The notes under the pieces: model-generated
What the model saw: the letters and a program-made list of their open reading frames with translations, nothing else
What the model was told of the DNA's origin: nothing
Database searches by the model: none
From: Lysobacteraceae bacterium
GTDB lineage: Bacteria > Pseudomonadota > Gammaproteobacteria > Xanthomonadales > Xanthomonadaceae
Direction of reading: 5' to 3'
Assembly: GCA_030681035.1 (NCBI GenBank)
Contig: JAUXUI010000124.1
Coordinates: 1 to 64,000 of the forward strand
Length of the DNA stretch: 64,000 bases
Part shown: one piece after another, positions 36,243 through 45,556 of the stretch
How positions within the stretch are numbered: the stretch's first letter is position 1
How the letters are laid out: each line of letters starts with the position of its first letter
Position numbers and translations under genes: made by a program

Positions 36243-36791
36243 TCAGGAAAGGTCGTTGCGGATGCGCTGCTTGAGGCGGTTGATTTTGGTGGCGACGTTG
36301 GTTTCGGAAAGTCCCAGGATGTCGCCGATTTCGCGGTAACTGTGTTCGTCCAGATACAGCAGCAGTAACGCCCGATTGAGCACGTCGAGCCGTGCGATCA
36401 CACGTTGCAGGGCGCGAATTTGGTCGTCTGTTTCGGCATCCATCTCTCGCTCATCCGCCACGTCGTGCAAGGCCGCGTCGAATGCAACGATGTGGTGATC
36501 ATGTTGGCTGTGACTGCGCACATATGAAATCGCCACGTTGAGCGCAATGCGGTACATCCAGGTGGAGAATCGGCGTTGCGGGTCGTAGCTGGGGAACGCG
36601 CGCCACAGTTGCATCGCGATGTCCTGCGCCAGTTCGTCCCGATCGTCAGGGTGCCATGCATAACTGTTGGCGACCTTGAAGACAATCTTGCGATGACGTT
36701 CGAGCTGGTGTGCAAAATCGCTGCGAGGCGCTTCGGCAGTCATGGTAGGGGTCAGGTCCATGCGAGTAATGGTTGGTGGTGTTGATGACAT
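36243..36791 (-). CDS. ECF-type RNA polymerase sigma factor
   Basis: 182 aa from ATG 36791. Region 2 reads HRKIVFKVANSYAWHPDDRDELAQDI...FSTWMYRIALNVAISYVR and region 4 reads LLLLYLDEHSYREIGDILGLSETNVATKINRLKQRI. Both DNA-binding regions are complete. Later in-frame starts at 36761 and 36743 are possible; 36791 is preferred because GGGGCGA precedes it. A small dyad (TCGCCC 36795-36800/GGGCGA 36805-36810) overlaps that site and could mask it in RNA. Divergent from VOC copy 2 with a 150-base gap, followed by a membrane protein that may regulate it. Confidence 0.87.
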   Translation of the reverse strand: MSSTPPTITRMDLTPTMTAEAPRSDFAHQLERHRKIVFKVANSYAWHPDDRDELAQDIAMQLWRAFPSYDPQRRFSTWMYRIALNVAISYVRSHSQHDHHIVAFDAALHDVADEREMDAETDDQIRALQRVIARLDVLNRALLLLYLDEHSYREIGDILGLSETNVATKINRLKQRIRNDLS

Positions 36792-36941
36792 GATTCGCCC
36801 CAACGGGCGATTCGTCACGCCGCAACGTCGATCAAGTATGCGTCGACGCTGCAAACACCAGTCGGTTAGTGGCCAGCCATTGGCGAAATGCCGACGCGGG
36901 CCTATGCTGTTGGTTTCCCAACCCACACTCAGGAGCAGAAG

Positions 36942-37310
36942 ATGATCGGTTACGTCACCCTTGGCACCAACGATTTACCCCGCGCCGCCGCCTTTTACGA
37001 TGCCCTGCTCGCAGAATTTGGCAGCAAGCGGATCATGGAGTTCGAGCGCGGCATCCTTTGGGGTAGCGGCCCCAATGCCGCGAGCCTTGGTGTGCTCAAG
37101 CCCTTCGACGGGCAGCCAGCGACCCCGGGCAACGGGCCGATGGTGGCGCTGGCTGCGGACAGCCGTGAGAAGGTCGATCGGGTGTACAAGCGCGCGTTGG
37201 AGCTGGGTGCCACCGATGAAGGTCCAGCCGGACCACGCGGCGACAGCTTTTATGCCGGCTATTTTCGCGATCTGGATGGCAACAAGCTGGCTGTTTTCAT
37301 CATGGGTTGA
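36942..37310 (+). CDS. VOC-family protein, copy 2
   Basis: 122 aa, MIGYVTLGTNDLPRAAAFYD to YFRDLDGNKLAVFIMG, clearly a duplicate of the gene at 35143. AGGAG precedes ATG 36942. The two copies share the same length and start context and flank the sigma/membrane pair; the downstream ends diverge more (LNVFCMG against LAVFIMG). Substrate unknown. Confidence 0.85.
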   Translation: MIGYVTLGTNDLPRAAAFYDALLAEFGSKRIMEFERGILWGSGPNAASLGVLKPFDGQPATPGNGPMVALAADSREKVDRVYKRALELGATDEGPAGPRGDSFYAGYFRDLDGNKLAVFIMG

Positions 37311-37821
37311 GGGCCGTCGTTTGCGGTCGATGGGTTTTGCTGCGCTCTACCCATCCTGCGGGTGTCCTGCGAAACCCAACAACCCGCACCCGTAGAAGGA
37401 TGGGTAGAGCGATATCGTTTGCGACAACGCTGGGGCAGCCACACGGCATCGCGGCTTGCTCAGCCTGCCTGCCGGCAGGTCGCCCACAGGGTGGGCTCCT
37501 ACAAAAAGCAACGACACATTTCTGTAGGAGCCCACCCTGTGGGCGACCAGCGCGTTAATGGATGCGAACACTCGCGACGGCCTGCGCAGTGCGGCGCTGT
37601 TGTCGAAAAATCTTGCGGCTGTCGCCTGACAAGATAAGCTCCAAACCGAATGAAGCACTACACTGGCTGACGGAACCTGAGCCTGCCCGCGTGGTCGAAC
37701 GATGCCGCTTGATCCACTTCATGCGACGCTGACGCGCCTTCGCGCATCATGATCATCAGCCCCAAGCCGCGCCGTGCGCGCTACGCCAGTGACAGCCACT
37801 CATTGAAGAGAGCAAGTAACC
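37311..37821. repeat. Repeat-rich intergenic region with two palindromes
   Basis: First palindrome: CGCTCTACCCATCCT (37343-37357) with AGGATGGGTAGAGCG (37397-37411), 15-bp arms; inside it lie GCGGGTG and CACCCGC-type inner repeats. Second: 24-bp perfect arms at 37480-37503 and 37523-37546 with a 19-base loop, with TGTAGGAGC ends as in the other dispersed copies. The remaining sequence to 37821 includes a GC-rich leader for the RND adaptor. No gene is supported here. Confidence 0.7.
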
Positions 37822-38934
37822 GTGCCCATTACCATCCATTCTGCAGCGCTTGCGCATCGTCTACCCCAGCTGTTGCTGATTGTCGCCGTACTGGCGCTGG
37901 CGGCGTGTCATGGCGGTGATGATGACGGCACAAGCAAGGCCAGCGCACCGGTACAAATCATCAGCATGCAATTGGAGCGCAAACCTTGGCGTGATGGCAT
38001 CGAGGCGCTGGGCACCGCGCGCGCCAATGAATCGGTGGTGATTGCGGCCAAGGTCAACGAGACGGTCAAGCGAGTCAACTTCGACAGCGGTGATTATGTT
38101 GAAGCCGGCGCAGTGCTGGTCGATTTGTCGGGCCGGGTTGAGTTGGCCGAGCTGGAGGAGGCGCGTGCGCAGTTTCGCGAGGCGCAGCAACAACTCGAGC
38201 GCAACCAGCAACTGGCGGCACGGCAACTGATTCCGGCCAGCCAGATCGACACCCAGCGCGCCGCCCGCGACGCGACCAGAGCGCGCATGGATGCTATTCG
38301 CGCGCGGCTGGCCGATCGCGTTATCACCGCGCCGTTCGACGGTGTGCTGGGGCTGCGCCAAGTCAGCCCCGGTACCTTGCTGCGCCCCGGAGACCCGATC
38401 ACCACGCTCGATGATGTGTCGCTGATCAAACTCGATTTCACCGTGCCCGAGTCGTTTATCGCCGTACTCAAGGAAGGCTTGCAGGTGCAGGCGCGCAGCG
38501 CCGCCTGGCCGGACAAGGATTTCGTCGGTGTGGTGCGCAGCGTCGATTCGCGGGTTGATCCGGTGACCCGTGCAGTCACTGTGCGCGCCGAAATCCCGAA
38601 TATCGAGCGCAAATTGCGCCCCGGCATGCTGATGACGGTGTTGGTGCAGCAGGAGCCGCGACAGGCACTGGTGTTGCCTGAACTGGCGTTGATCCAGATC
38701 GGCCGCCAGGCGTTTGTGTTCCGGGTGCGCGATGACAACACCGTGGAACAGGTGCCAGTGAACATTGGCGCACGCCGACGCGGCGATGTGGAAATCAGCA
38801 ATGGCCTGTCGATTGGTGATCGTGTAGTGGTCGAGGGCACCGTGAAGCTACGTCCCGGCGCCAGTGTGGTGGAACATGCCCCGGCGCCGGCAACACCAGC
38901 CCTGCCTGCGGCCGCCGACAGCCAGAGGGGTTGA
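37822..38934 (+). CDS. RND efflux periplasmic adaptor lipoprotein
   Basis: 370 aa, from GTG 37822. A lipoprotein signal ends in LALAAC (Cys about residue 29), so it is anchored in the inner membrane. The biotinyl-lipoyl-like hinge (VVIAAKVNETVKRVNFDSGD, YVEAGAVLVDLS), a coiled-coil hairpin (ELEEARAQFREAQQQLERNQQLAARQ in segments) and ITAPFDGVLGLRQVSPG are family-typical. It bridges the RND pump to an outer-membrane channel, which is not encoded here. The stop is 3 bases before the pump gene. Confidence 0.92.
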   Translation: MPITIHSAALAHRLPQLLLIVAVLALAACHGGDDDGTSKASAPVQIISMQLERKPWRDGIEALGTARANESVVIAAKVNETVKRVNFDSGDYVEAGAVLVDLSGRVELAELEEARAQFREAQQQLERNQQLAARQLIPASQIDTQRAARDATRARMDAIRARLADRVITAPFDGVLGLRQVSPGTLLRPGDPITTLDDVSLIKLDFTVPESFIAVLKEGLQVQARSAAWPDKDFVGVVRSVDSRVDPVTRAVTVRAEIPNIERKLRPGMLMTVLVQQEPRQALVLPELALIQIGRQAFVFRVRDDNTVEQVPVNIGARRRGDVEISNGLSIGDRVVVEGTVKLRPGASVVEHAPAPATPALPAAADSQRG

Positions 38935-38937
38935 GCG

Positions 38938-41900
38938 ATGCACCTGTCCGATATCACCATTCGTCGCCCGGTGCTGGCTACCGTGATGAGCCTGTTGCTG
39001 GTGGTGTTGGGCGCATTGTCGTACACCAAGCTGGCGCTGCGTGAGTTGCCCGATATCGACCCGCCGGTGGTGTCGGTGGAGACCAATTATCCGGGCGCGT
39101 CAGCGGCAGTAGTGGAAACCCGAATCACCCAGATTCTGGAAGATGCGGTCAGCGGCATCGAAGGCGTGGATACCCTGCAATCGTCCAGCCGCAACGGCCG
39201 CGCGGCGATCACCATCGAGTTCAAGCTCAGCCGCGATATCGAAAGCGCCGCCAACGACGTGCGCGACGCGATCAGCCGGGTCGTGGATCGCCTGCCCGAA
39301 GAGGCCGACCCGCCTGAGGTTGCCAAAGTATCGGCCGATGCCGACGTGATCCTGTGGCTCAACCTCAACTCGGATCGGCTTGATCCGCTGTCGTTGAATG
39401 ATTACGCCGAACGCTACATCGTGGATCGCTTGTCGGCCATCGAAGGCGTGGCGCGGGTGCGTATCGGCGGCGAGCAACGCTACGCCATGCGCATCTGGCT
39501 TGATCGCAAGGCGCTCGCTGCACGCAATCTGACAGTGTCCGATGTCGAGGCTGCATTGCGCCGCGAGAATGTCGAATTGCCGGCGGGCCGCTTGGAGTCG
39601 GCGACCCGCGATTTCACCCTGCGTATCGAGCGTGGTTACGCCGATGCCGAGCAATTCCGGCGTATGGCGCTGGTGAAGGGCGCAGACGGTTACGTGGTGC
39701 GGCTGGGCGATGTGGCCAAGGTGGAAGTGGACGCCGAAGATCGGCGCGCCTGGTATCGCGGCAACGGCGAGCCGCAAGTGGGGCTTGGCATCATCAAAAC
39801 CTCGACCGCCAACAGCCTGGAAGTAGCGCGCACGGTGGCCAACGAAGCCAAACGTATTTCAAGCACGCTACCCGACGGCATGCGGTTGGTGGTGGCCTAC
39901 GATGCCACAGTGTTTATCGAAGCCGCAGTCGAGCGCGTTTTTGCCACCTTGTTCGAGGCGGTGGCGCTGGTACTGGTGGTGATCTGGCTGTTCCTCGGCA
40001 GCGCCCGCGCCGCACTGATTCCGGCGGTGACGGTGCCGGTGTGCCTGATCGCATCGTTCATGGCCCTGTACGCCTTTGGCTTCTCGATCAATCTGCTCAC
40101 GCTGTTGGCGTTGGTGCTGGCGATTGGCCTGGTGGTGGATGACGCCATCGTGGTACTGGAAAACGTGCAGCGGCGGGTCGATTTGGGTGAACCGCCGGAA
40201 GTGGCTGCCGAGCGCGGCACGCGGCAGGTGGCATTTGCGGTGATCGCGACCACCGCAGTGCTGATCGCGGTGTTTCTGCCGGTTGCGTTCATGGAAGGCA
40301 ACAACGGCCGCCTGTTCCGCGAACTGGCGGTGGCGCTGGCCGGGGCCATCGCGATTTCGGCGTTCGTGGCGTTGAGCCTGACCCCGATGATGTGCGCGCG
40401 GCTGGTGCGGACGCACACCAAGCAACAAGGCCTGAACGCGGTGGTCGATCGCTGTTTGCGCGCGGTTGAGCGCGGCTATCGCAGCAGCTTGCAGCGGCTG
40501 GTTGGCCGGCCGTGGCTGTTCGGCGCGGTGATGGTCTTCACGGTTGCAATCAGCGGGCTATTGTTTGTCAACGTGCCACGTGAGTTGGCGCCGCCGGAAG
40601 ATCGCGGCGCATTCTTCACTCTGATTCAAGGGCCGGAAGGTGCCGGCTTTGATTACACCGTGGGCCAGGTGCGTGAGATCGAACAGCGCCTGCTTGCCCA
40701 CGCAGGTGATGATGGCCCGATTGACCGTGTGATCACCCGCGTGCCGGGTGGCTTTGGCTCCAGCGAAGAAATGCATACCGGGCAGGCCATCGTGCTGCTC
40801 AAGCCGTGGACGCAGCGCGATATTTCCACCGCGCAGTTGGCCGAACAGGTGCGTGGCGAGTTGTCCGATATTCCCGGCGTGCGCGCCATGCCTACCGTGC
40901 GTTCCGGGCTGGTGCGCAGCGGTGGTCAGCCGTTTCAGGTGGTGCTGGGCGGGCCGGATTATGACGAGCTGGCGCAATGGCGTGATCGGTTGCTGGCACG
41001 GATGGATGAAAATCCGGGATTGTTTGCCGCCGATTCGGATTACAAGGAAACCCGGCCGCAATTGCGGGTCACCGTGGATCGCGAGCGCGCGGCCGACGTG
41101 GGCGTGTCGGTGGCCGATATCGGTCGCACGCTGGAGACGATGATGGGTTCGCGTCAGGTCACCACCTTTGTCAGCGATGGCGAGGAATACGATGTGATTG
41201 CGCAGGCGCAGGAAGCCGACCGTGCCACGCCATCGGGCCTCAATAACCTTTACGTGCGTTCGCGCAGCGGCCAGTTGATCCCACTGGCCAGCGTGGTGAC
41301 GCTGTCTGAACTGGCCGAGCCGGGCACCTTGAATCGCTTCAATCGGCTGCGTGCGATCACCCTGTCGGCGGGCATCGCGCCGGGTTATACCCTGGGCGAA
41401 GCGCTCGATTGGGTGCAACAGGTCGCACGCGAGGAACTGCCGCAAACCGCTTCGCTCGATTACAAGGGCGAATCGCGTGAATACCAGAAGGCCGGCAGTG
41501 CGGTGCTGTTTACCTTCGCCATGGCCCTGCTGGTGGTGTATCTGGTGCTGGCAGCGCAGTTCGAGAGCTTCATCCATCCGCTGGTGATCATGCTCACGGT
41601 GCCACTGGCGGTGCTCGGTGCGTTGCTGGGATTGATGATTACCGGCTCCACGCTCAACCTGTTCAGCCAGATCGGCATCGTGATGTTGGTGGGGCTGGCC
41701 GCCAAGAACGGCATCCTGATTGTCGAGTTCGCCAATCAGCGCCGTGATGCCGGCCGCTCGGTGCTCGATGCCGTGCTGGAAGCCTCGCAAACCCGCTTGC
41801 GCCCGATTTTGATGACCTCGGTTGCAACCATCGTTGGCGCGGTGCCGTTGCTGGTCGCCGGCGGCCCCGGCTCGGCCAGTCGCAGCGCGATCGGCGTGGT

Positions 41901-42063
41901 GGTGGTGTTCGGCGTTGCCCTGTCCACCGTGTTGTCGTTGTATGTGGTGCCGGCGTTCTATGCCCTGCTGGCACCGTATACTCGCTCCCCTGAAGCACTG
42001 GCCCACCGCATCGACGAACTGGCGACGCGTACCAAGGATGTCGATCACCATGCGCCCGCCTGA
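38938..42063 (+). CDS. RND efflux pump permease (HAE1 type)
   Basis: 1041 aa, the usual size of AcrB-like pumps. Signatures: ITIRRPVLATVMSLLLVVLG (first membrane segment), YPGASAAVVETRITQILEDAV, GLVVDDAIVVLENVQR (the proton-relay Asp pair of membrane segment 4), FLPVAFMEGNNGRLFRELAV, and GLAAKNGILIVEFANQ near the C-terminus. Two large periplasmic loops are present. Forms a tripartite pump with the preceding adaptor and exports hydrophobic compounds. Its last 14 bases overlap the next gene. Confidence 0.93.
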   Translation: MHLSDITIRRPVLATVMSLLLVVLGALSYTKLALRELPDIDPPVVSVETNYPGASAAVVETRITQILEDAVSGIEGVDTLQSSSRNGRAAITIEFKLSRDIESAANDVRDAISRVVDRLPEEADPPEVAKVSADADVILWLNLNSDRLDPLSLNDYAERYIVDRLSAIEGVARVRIGGEQRYAMRIWLDRKALAARNLTVSDVEAALRRENVELPAGRLESATRDFTLRIERGYADAEQFRRMALVKGADGYVVRLGDVAKVEVDAEDRRAWYRGNGEPQVGLGIIKTSTANSLEVARTVANEAKRISSTLPDGMRLVVAYDATVFIEAAVERVFATLFEAVALVLVVIWLFLGSARAALIPAVTVPVCLIASFMALYAFGFSINLLTLLALVLAIGLVVDDAIVVLENVQRRVDLGEPPEVAAERGTRQVAFAVIATTAVLIAVFLPVAFMEGNNGRLFRELAVALAGAIAISAFVALSLTPMMCARLVRTHTKQQGLNAVVDRCLRAVERGYRSSLQRLVGRPWLFGAVMVFTVAISGLLFVNVPRELAPPEDRGAFFTLIQGPEGAGFDYTVGQVREIEQRLLAHAGDDGPIDRVITRVPGGFGSSEEMHTGQAIVLLKPWTQRDISTAQLAEQVRGELSDIPGVRAMPTVRSGLVRSGGQPFQVVLGGPDYDELAQWRDRLLARMDENPGLFAADSDYKETRPQLRVTVDRERAADVGVSVADIGRTLETMMGSRQVTTFVSDGEEYDVIAQAQEADRATPSGLNNLYVRSRSGQLIPLASVVTLSELAEPGTLNRFNRLRAITLSAGIAPGYTLGEALDWVQQVAREELPQTASLDYKGESREYQKAGSAVLFTFAMALLVVYLVLAAQFESFIHPLVIMLTVPLAVLGALLGLMITGSTLNLFSQIGIVMLVGLAAKNGILIVEFANQRRDAGRSVLDAVLEASQTRLRPILMTSVATIVGAVPLLVAGGPGSASRSAIGVVVVFGVALSTVLSLYVVPAFYALLAPYTRSPEALAHRIDELATRTKDVDHHAPA

Positions 42064-42883
42064 TTCAAAAACCGATCACCCCCGCCCCCGCCGCCCTGCT
42101 CGTGACAACGCCAATCGGCCGCAAAACGCGCTGCCGGCACCGGAATTGCGCAACAGTGAAGATCGCTATTACGGCTTGAACGCCTGCCTTGCGGTGTTTG
42201 CACAGCGGCCGCAGGAATTGCGCAAAGTATGGTTGTTGGAGTCGCGCATCCCGGCGCTCAAGCCGGTGCTGGCGTTTTGTGTTGCCAACAAGCTCGGTTA
42301 TCGCGTGGTCGAAGACGAAGATCTGGCCCGACTAACCGGCAGTCAGCATCATGAAGGCGTGTGTTTTGCAGTCAGCCAACGGGCGCCGCTGACACTGGAT
42401 GCCTGGCTGGCACAGCAACCTGCCAAGGGTGCGCAACAGGCACTTTGGCTTGATGGCGTGGCCAATCCGCACAATATCGGTGCGATCCTGCGTTCATCGG
42501 CGCAGTTTGGTGTCGCTGGTGCGATGTTGTCCGGTGATGCCGGCCTGGCGGCCGGCGGCGCAGCGGCACGGGTCGCCGAAGGCGGCGCTGAAGCGGTGCC
42601 GCTGGTTCGTGTCGGTGCCCGCGAGCAGGCGATGACCAAGCTCGGCGCAGCCGGATGGCAACCGGTGGTGTCAGTGGTGCGCGGTGGCAAGTCGTTGTTC
42701 GATACCGCGTTGCCGCCACGCATGCTGCTGGTGATGGGCGCCGAGGATAGCGGTGTCGGCGCACACTGGCTGACGCAGTCGGCGCTGCGCGTCAGTATCC
42801 CCGGCACCGGTCGGGTGGAAAGCCTCAACGTGGCATCGGCTACAGCGGTGTTTCTGGCGCAGTGGTGGCAACAACACCGTTGA
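42050..42883 (+). CDS. SpoU/TrmH-family RNA methyltransferase
   Basis: 277 aa. The N-terminal part (NSEDRYYGLNACLAVFAQRP) is the SpoU substrate-binding domain. The SPOUT knot has NPHNIGAILRSSAQFG, LLVMGAEDSGV and SIPGTGRVESLNVASATAVF, all three SpoU motifs with the Arg, Glu and Asn/Ser catalytic positions. The N-terminus is Pro/Arg-rich and probably disordered. ATG 42050 overlaps the RND stop. Probably 2'-O-methylates rRNA or tRNA; the target is not identifiable. Confidence 0.88.
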   Translation: MRPPDSKTDHPRPRRPARDNANRPQNALPAPELRNSEDRYYGLNACLAVFAQRPQELRKVWLLESRIPALKPVLAFCVANKLGYRVVEDEDLARLTGSQHHEGVCFAVSQRAPLTLDAWLAQQPAKGAQQALWLDGVANPHNIGAILRSSAQFGVAGAMLSGDAGLAAGGAAARVAEGGAEAVPLVRVGAREQAMTKLGAAGWQPVVSVVRGGKSLFDTALPPRMLLVMGAEDSGVGAHWLTQSALRVSIPGTGRVESLNVASATAVFLAQWWQQHR

Positions 42884-42958
42884 TGTGCGTCGGCGCACGT
42901 TCATCGCGCCCGCGATACGCTGTTCAACCTTTTCACCTTGCTCTGCGGAGTATTGCCG

Positions 42959-44227
42959 ATGCGTGTTGCCGTGTTCGTGTTGTTCTGTTTCGTCGCGGTC
43001 AGCGGGTTTGCCGCATCGCCCACCTATCGTGTGGATTACCAGGTGGCGTTCGAGCCGGCGCAGAAGAGCGCGCGGGTGAGCATCACCCTGGCCTCGGGAA
43101 AGGGCCGGGTCAGTTCACTGCGCTTCCGCATGGATCCCAAGCGCTACAGCGCAATCCAGGGCGACGGCGATATTGTGCGCAAGGGCGAGTACCTGACCTG
43201 GAAGCCGCCGCACGCGGGCGGTAGCCTGCATTACCGCTATGCGATCGAGCATCGCCGCAAAAGCGGTGGTTACGATGCACGGATCACGCCCACCTTCGCC
43301 ATCGTGCGTGGCGATGACCTGGTGCCGCCGGTTACGGTGCGTGCCACGCGCGGGGCGCATTCCGAGGCACGGTTAAGCGCGGTATTGCCACCCGGCTGGA
43401 GCGGCTTTGAAACCCCGTGGCGACCGTTGCATGAGGCCGGCGTGTTTGCGGTCGACAACCAGGGCCGGGATTTTGATCGGCCAACCGGCTGGATCATTGC
43501 GGGTGATCTGGGCGTTCGTCGCGATCTTGTCGAGTTGGAATCCAACGCCTGCCTGAATTGCGGGCACTTGGATTGCGGCATTGGTTGCTTCGCCATATCG
43601 GTAGCCGCGCCAAAGGGTGAAGACGTGAGTCGCAACGATATCCTTGGTGTTGTCCACGCGACGGCGCCGGCGATGTATGAGGCATTTGGCAGCTTGCCGC
43701 AAAAAGTGCTGATTATCAGTGCCGGTGACCCGATGTGGCGTGGTGGCCTTTCCGGGCCGTACTCACTGTTCGTGCATTCTGATCGACCGCTGATCAGCGA
43801 GAACGGCAGCAGCACCCTGATGCACGAAATGGTGCATGTGATCACCCGACTGCGCGCAGTATCTGGCGATGACTGGATTGTCGAGGGTATTGCCGAGTAC
43901 TACTCCATGGCGCTGCTGCATCGTGCGGGCTTGCTCAGTGACGCGCGTCTGGCGCGTGGCATCGCCTGGATGCGCAATCACGGCAAACGCATCAAGCAAT
44001 TGCATTCGGATCGTTCCAGCGGCCCACAGACCGCGCGTGCGGTGGCACTGCTGGCCGATCTCGATGCCGAATTGCGCAAACGCAGCGATGGCAAACGCAG
44101 CCTTGATGACGTGGTGAAACAGTTGCGCAAACGGCGCCAAGTATCAGTGCAGGATCTGCGCGCGATCACCGCCGACCTGCTTCATGGCTCACCGGCAAAG
44201 ACGCTGGAAACGCCCTTGCTTGATTGA
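42959..44227 (+). CDS. Secreted gluzincin-like protein (M1/M61-like fold)
   Basis: 422 aa, signal peptide MRVAVFVLFCFVAVSGFAA. Metal site: HEMVH at residues 289-293, with the downstream Glu309 in WIVEGIAEYY (15 residues apart, slightly shorter than the 18 of M1 enzymes). The N-terminal half looks like a beta-rich domain as in M1/M61 peptidases. Unusual: a CLNCGHLDCGIGC cluster near residue 195, four Cys in a CxxCx4CxxxC spacing (inference: disulfides or a metal site). GGAG precedes ATG 42959. Exact peptidase family not certain. Confidence 0.65.
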   Translation: MRVAVFVLFCFVAVSGFAASPTYRVDYQVAFEPAQKSARVSITLASGKGRVSSLRFRMDPKRYSAIQGDGDIVRKGEYLTWKPPHAGGSLHYRYAIEHRRKSGGYDARITPTFAIVRGDDLVPPVTVRATRGAHSEARLSAVLPPGWSGFETPWRPLHEAGVFAVDNQGRDFDRPTGWIIAGDLGVRRDLVELESNACLNCGHLDCGIGCFAISVAAPKGEDVSRNDILGVVHATAPAMYEAFGSLPQKVLIISAGDPMWRGGLSGPYSLFVHSDRPLISENGSSTLMHEMVHVITRLRAVSGDDWIVEGIAEYYSMALLHRAGLLSDARLARGIAWMRNHGKRIKQLHSDRSSGPQTARAVALLADLDAELRKRSDGKRSLDDVVKQLRKRRQVSVQDLRAITADLLHGSPAKTLETPLLD

Positions 44228-44290
44228 CTTTCGCCAACTCATGCCGCTCGGCGTTGCGGTAGAGTCGGGCAAACACCTGGACTCGCAACC

Positions 44291-45535
44291 ATGAGCAAAC
44301 GCGCGCACCTGCAACCGTCTGATCTGCATGGTCTGGGCCGCCTGTCGATTCAGGCGGTTACCCAGATGACACGGCTGGTGGAGTCGGTACACCACACCAT
44401 CACCCAAACTCCGCTGCCGCTGGGCGCCGAGCGTACGGGAAATACACGCGGCATTGCCGGACTGGTTTATCGCAGCATCCGCGGTGTCACTGCGCTGGTG
44501 GGTGGCACGCTGGAGATGGCGCTGGCGCATCTGCAACCGCTGCTTGCAGACCGCACGCCAGCGTCGTCATCCGCGCGCGAGGCGGTACTGGCGGCGCTCA
44601 ATGGCGTGCTCGGCGATCACCTTGCCGCCACCGCCAACCCGCTGGCAATTCCGATGCGCCTGCGCTGCAATGGTGTGCCGCTGCAAGCCGGCACGGTGGC
44701 GGATGCGACCAGCAAAGTTGCGGTGCTGGTACACGGGCTGTGCATGAATGACCGGCAATGGGCGCGATCGCGCAGCGTGCCAGATGCGGCGCACGATGCC
44801 GCAGCCGCACTGGCGCGCGAGTTGGGTTACAGCGTGATCCATTTGCATTACAACAGCGGGCGCCATGTCTCGCACAATGGCCGCGAGTTTGCCGACCTGC
44901 TGCAAACACTGTGCGCACAGTGGCCGCAACCACTGGACGAAATACTGCTGATCGGCCACAGCATGGGTGGCCTGGTATCGCGCAGCGCGTGTCATCACGC
45001 CGCACTCGCTGGCCACGATTGGCTGCGCAAGTTGAGCACGATGGTGTTTCTGGGTAGCCCGCACCACGGTGCCGCTCTGGAACGGGGCGGCAATGGCCTT
45101 GATTTGCTGCTCGGTGCCAGCCCGTATACCGCGCCGTTCGCGCGGTTGGGCAAGATCCGCAGTGCCGGCATCACCGACTTGCGCTACGGCAATGTGCGCG
45201 ATGAGGACTGGCACGGCCAGGATCGCTTCGCACGCACGGGCGATCAGCGCCAGCCGCTGGCGCTGCCCGAGTATGTGCGCTGTTACGCAATCGCTGCCAC
45301 CACCGGCAAACAACCGGGTGATCTGGGTGATCGCGTGCTTGGCGATGGCCTGGTTTCGGTCGAAAGTGCGCTGGGCCGTCACCGCGATCCGGCCATGGTG
45401 CTGCCGATTCCCGAATCCCGGCAGTGGGTCGGTTATGGCATCAACCACCTGCAATTGCTCGATCACCCGGCGGTGTATAGGCAATTGCGGCAGTGGTTGG
45501 CGCCGCTGCAAGTGGGCCGGCGCAATCACACCTGA
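44291..45535 (+). CDS. Alpha/beta hydrolase, PGAP1-like esterase/lipase
   Basis: 414 aa. The lipase nucleophile elbow GHSMGG (Ser) is near residue 221, after VAVLVHGLCMND (oxyanion region) near 147. The N-terminal 140 residues (RLVESVHHTI, GLVYRSIRGVTALV) form a helical region seen in related esterases. No signal peptide. Substrate unknown; membrane-associated lipid or ester hydrolysis is plausible. Confidence 0.8.
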   Translation: MSKRAHLQPSDLHGLGRLSIQAVTQMTRLVESVHHTITQTPLPLGAERTGNTRGIAGLVYRSIRGVTALVGGTLEMALAHLQPLLADRTPASSSAREAVLAALNGVLGDHLAATANPLAIPMRLRCNGVPLQAGTVADATSKVAVLVHGLCMNDRQWARSRSVPDAAHDAAAALARELGYSVIHLHYNSGRHVSHNGREFADLLQTLCAQWPQPLDEILLIGHSMGGLVSRSACHHAALAGHDWLRKLSTMVFLGSPHHGAALERGGNGLDLLLGASPYTAPFARLGKIRSAGITDLRYGNVRDEDWHGQDRFARTGDQRQPLALPEYVRCYAIAATTGKQPGDLGDRVLGDGLVSVESALGRHRDPAMVLPIPESRQWVGYGINHLQLLDHPAVYRQLRQWLAPLQVGRRNHT

Positions 45536-45556
45536 CCGCCAAGCTTGGCGCTTTTG

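Noticed and set aside
40558-42051. 497-codon minus-strand open frame
   Set aside because: Antisense to the RND pump; rich in His/Gln/Arg as GC-skewed shadow frames are.
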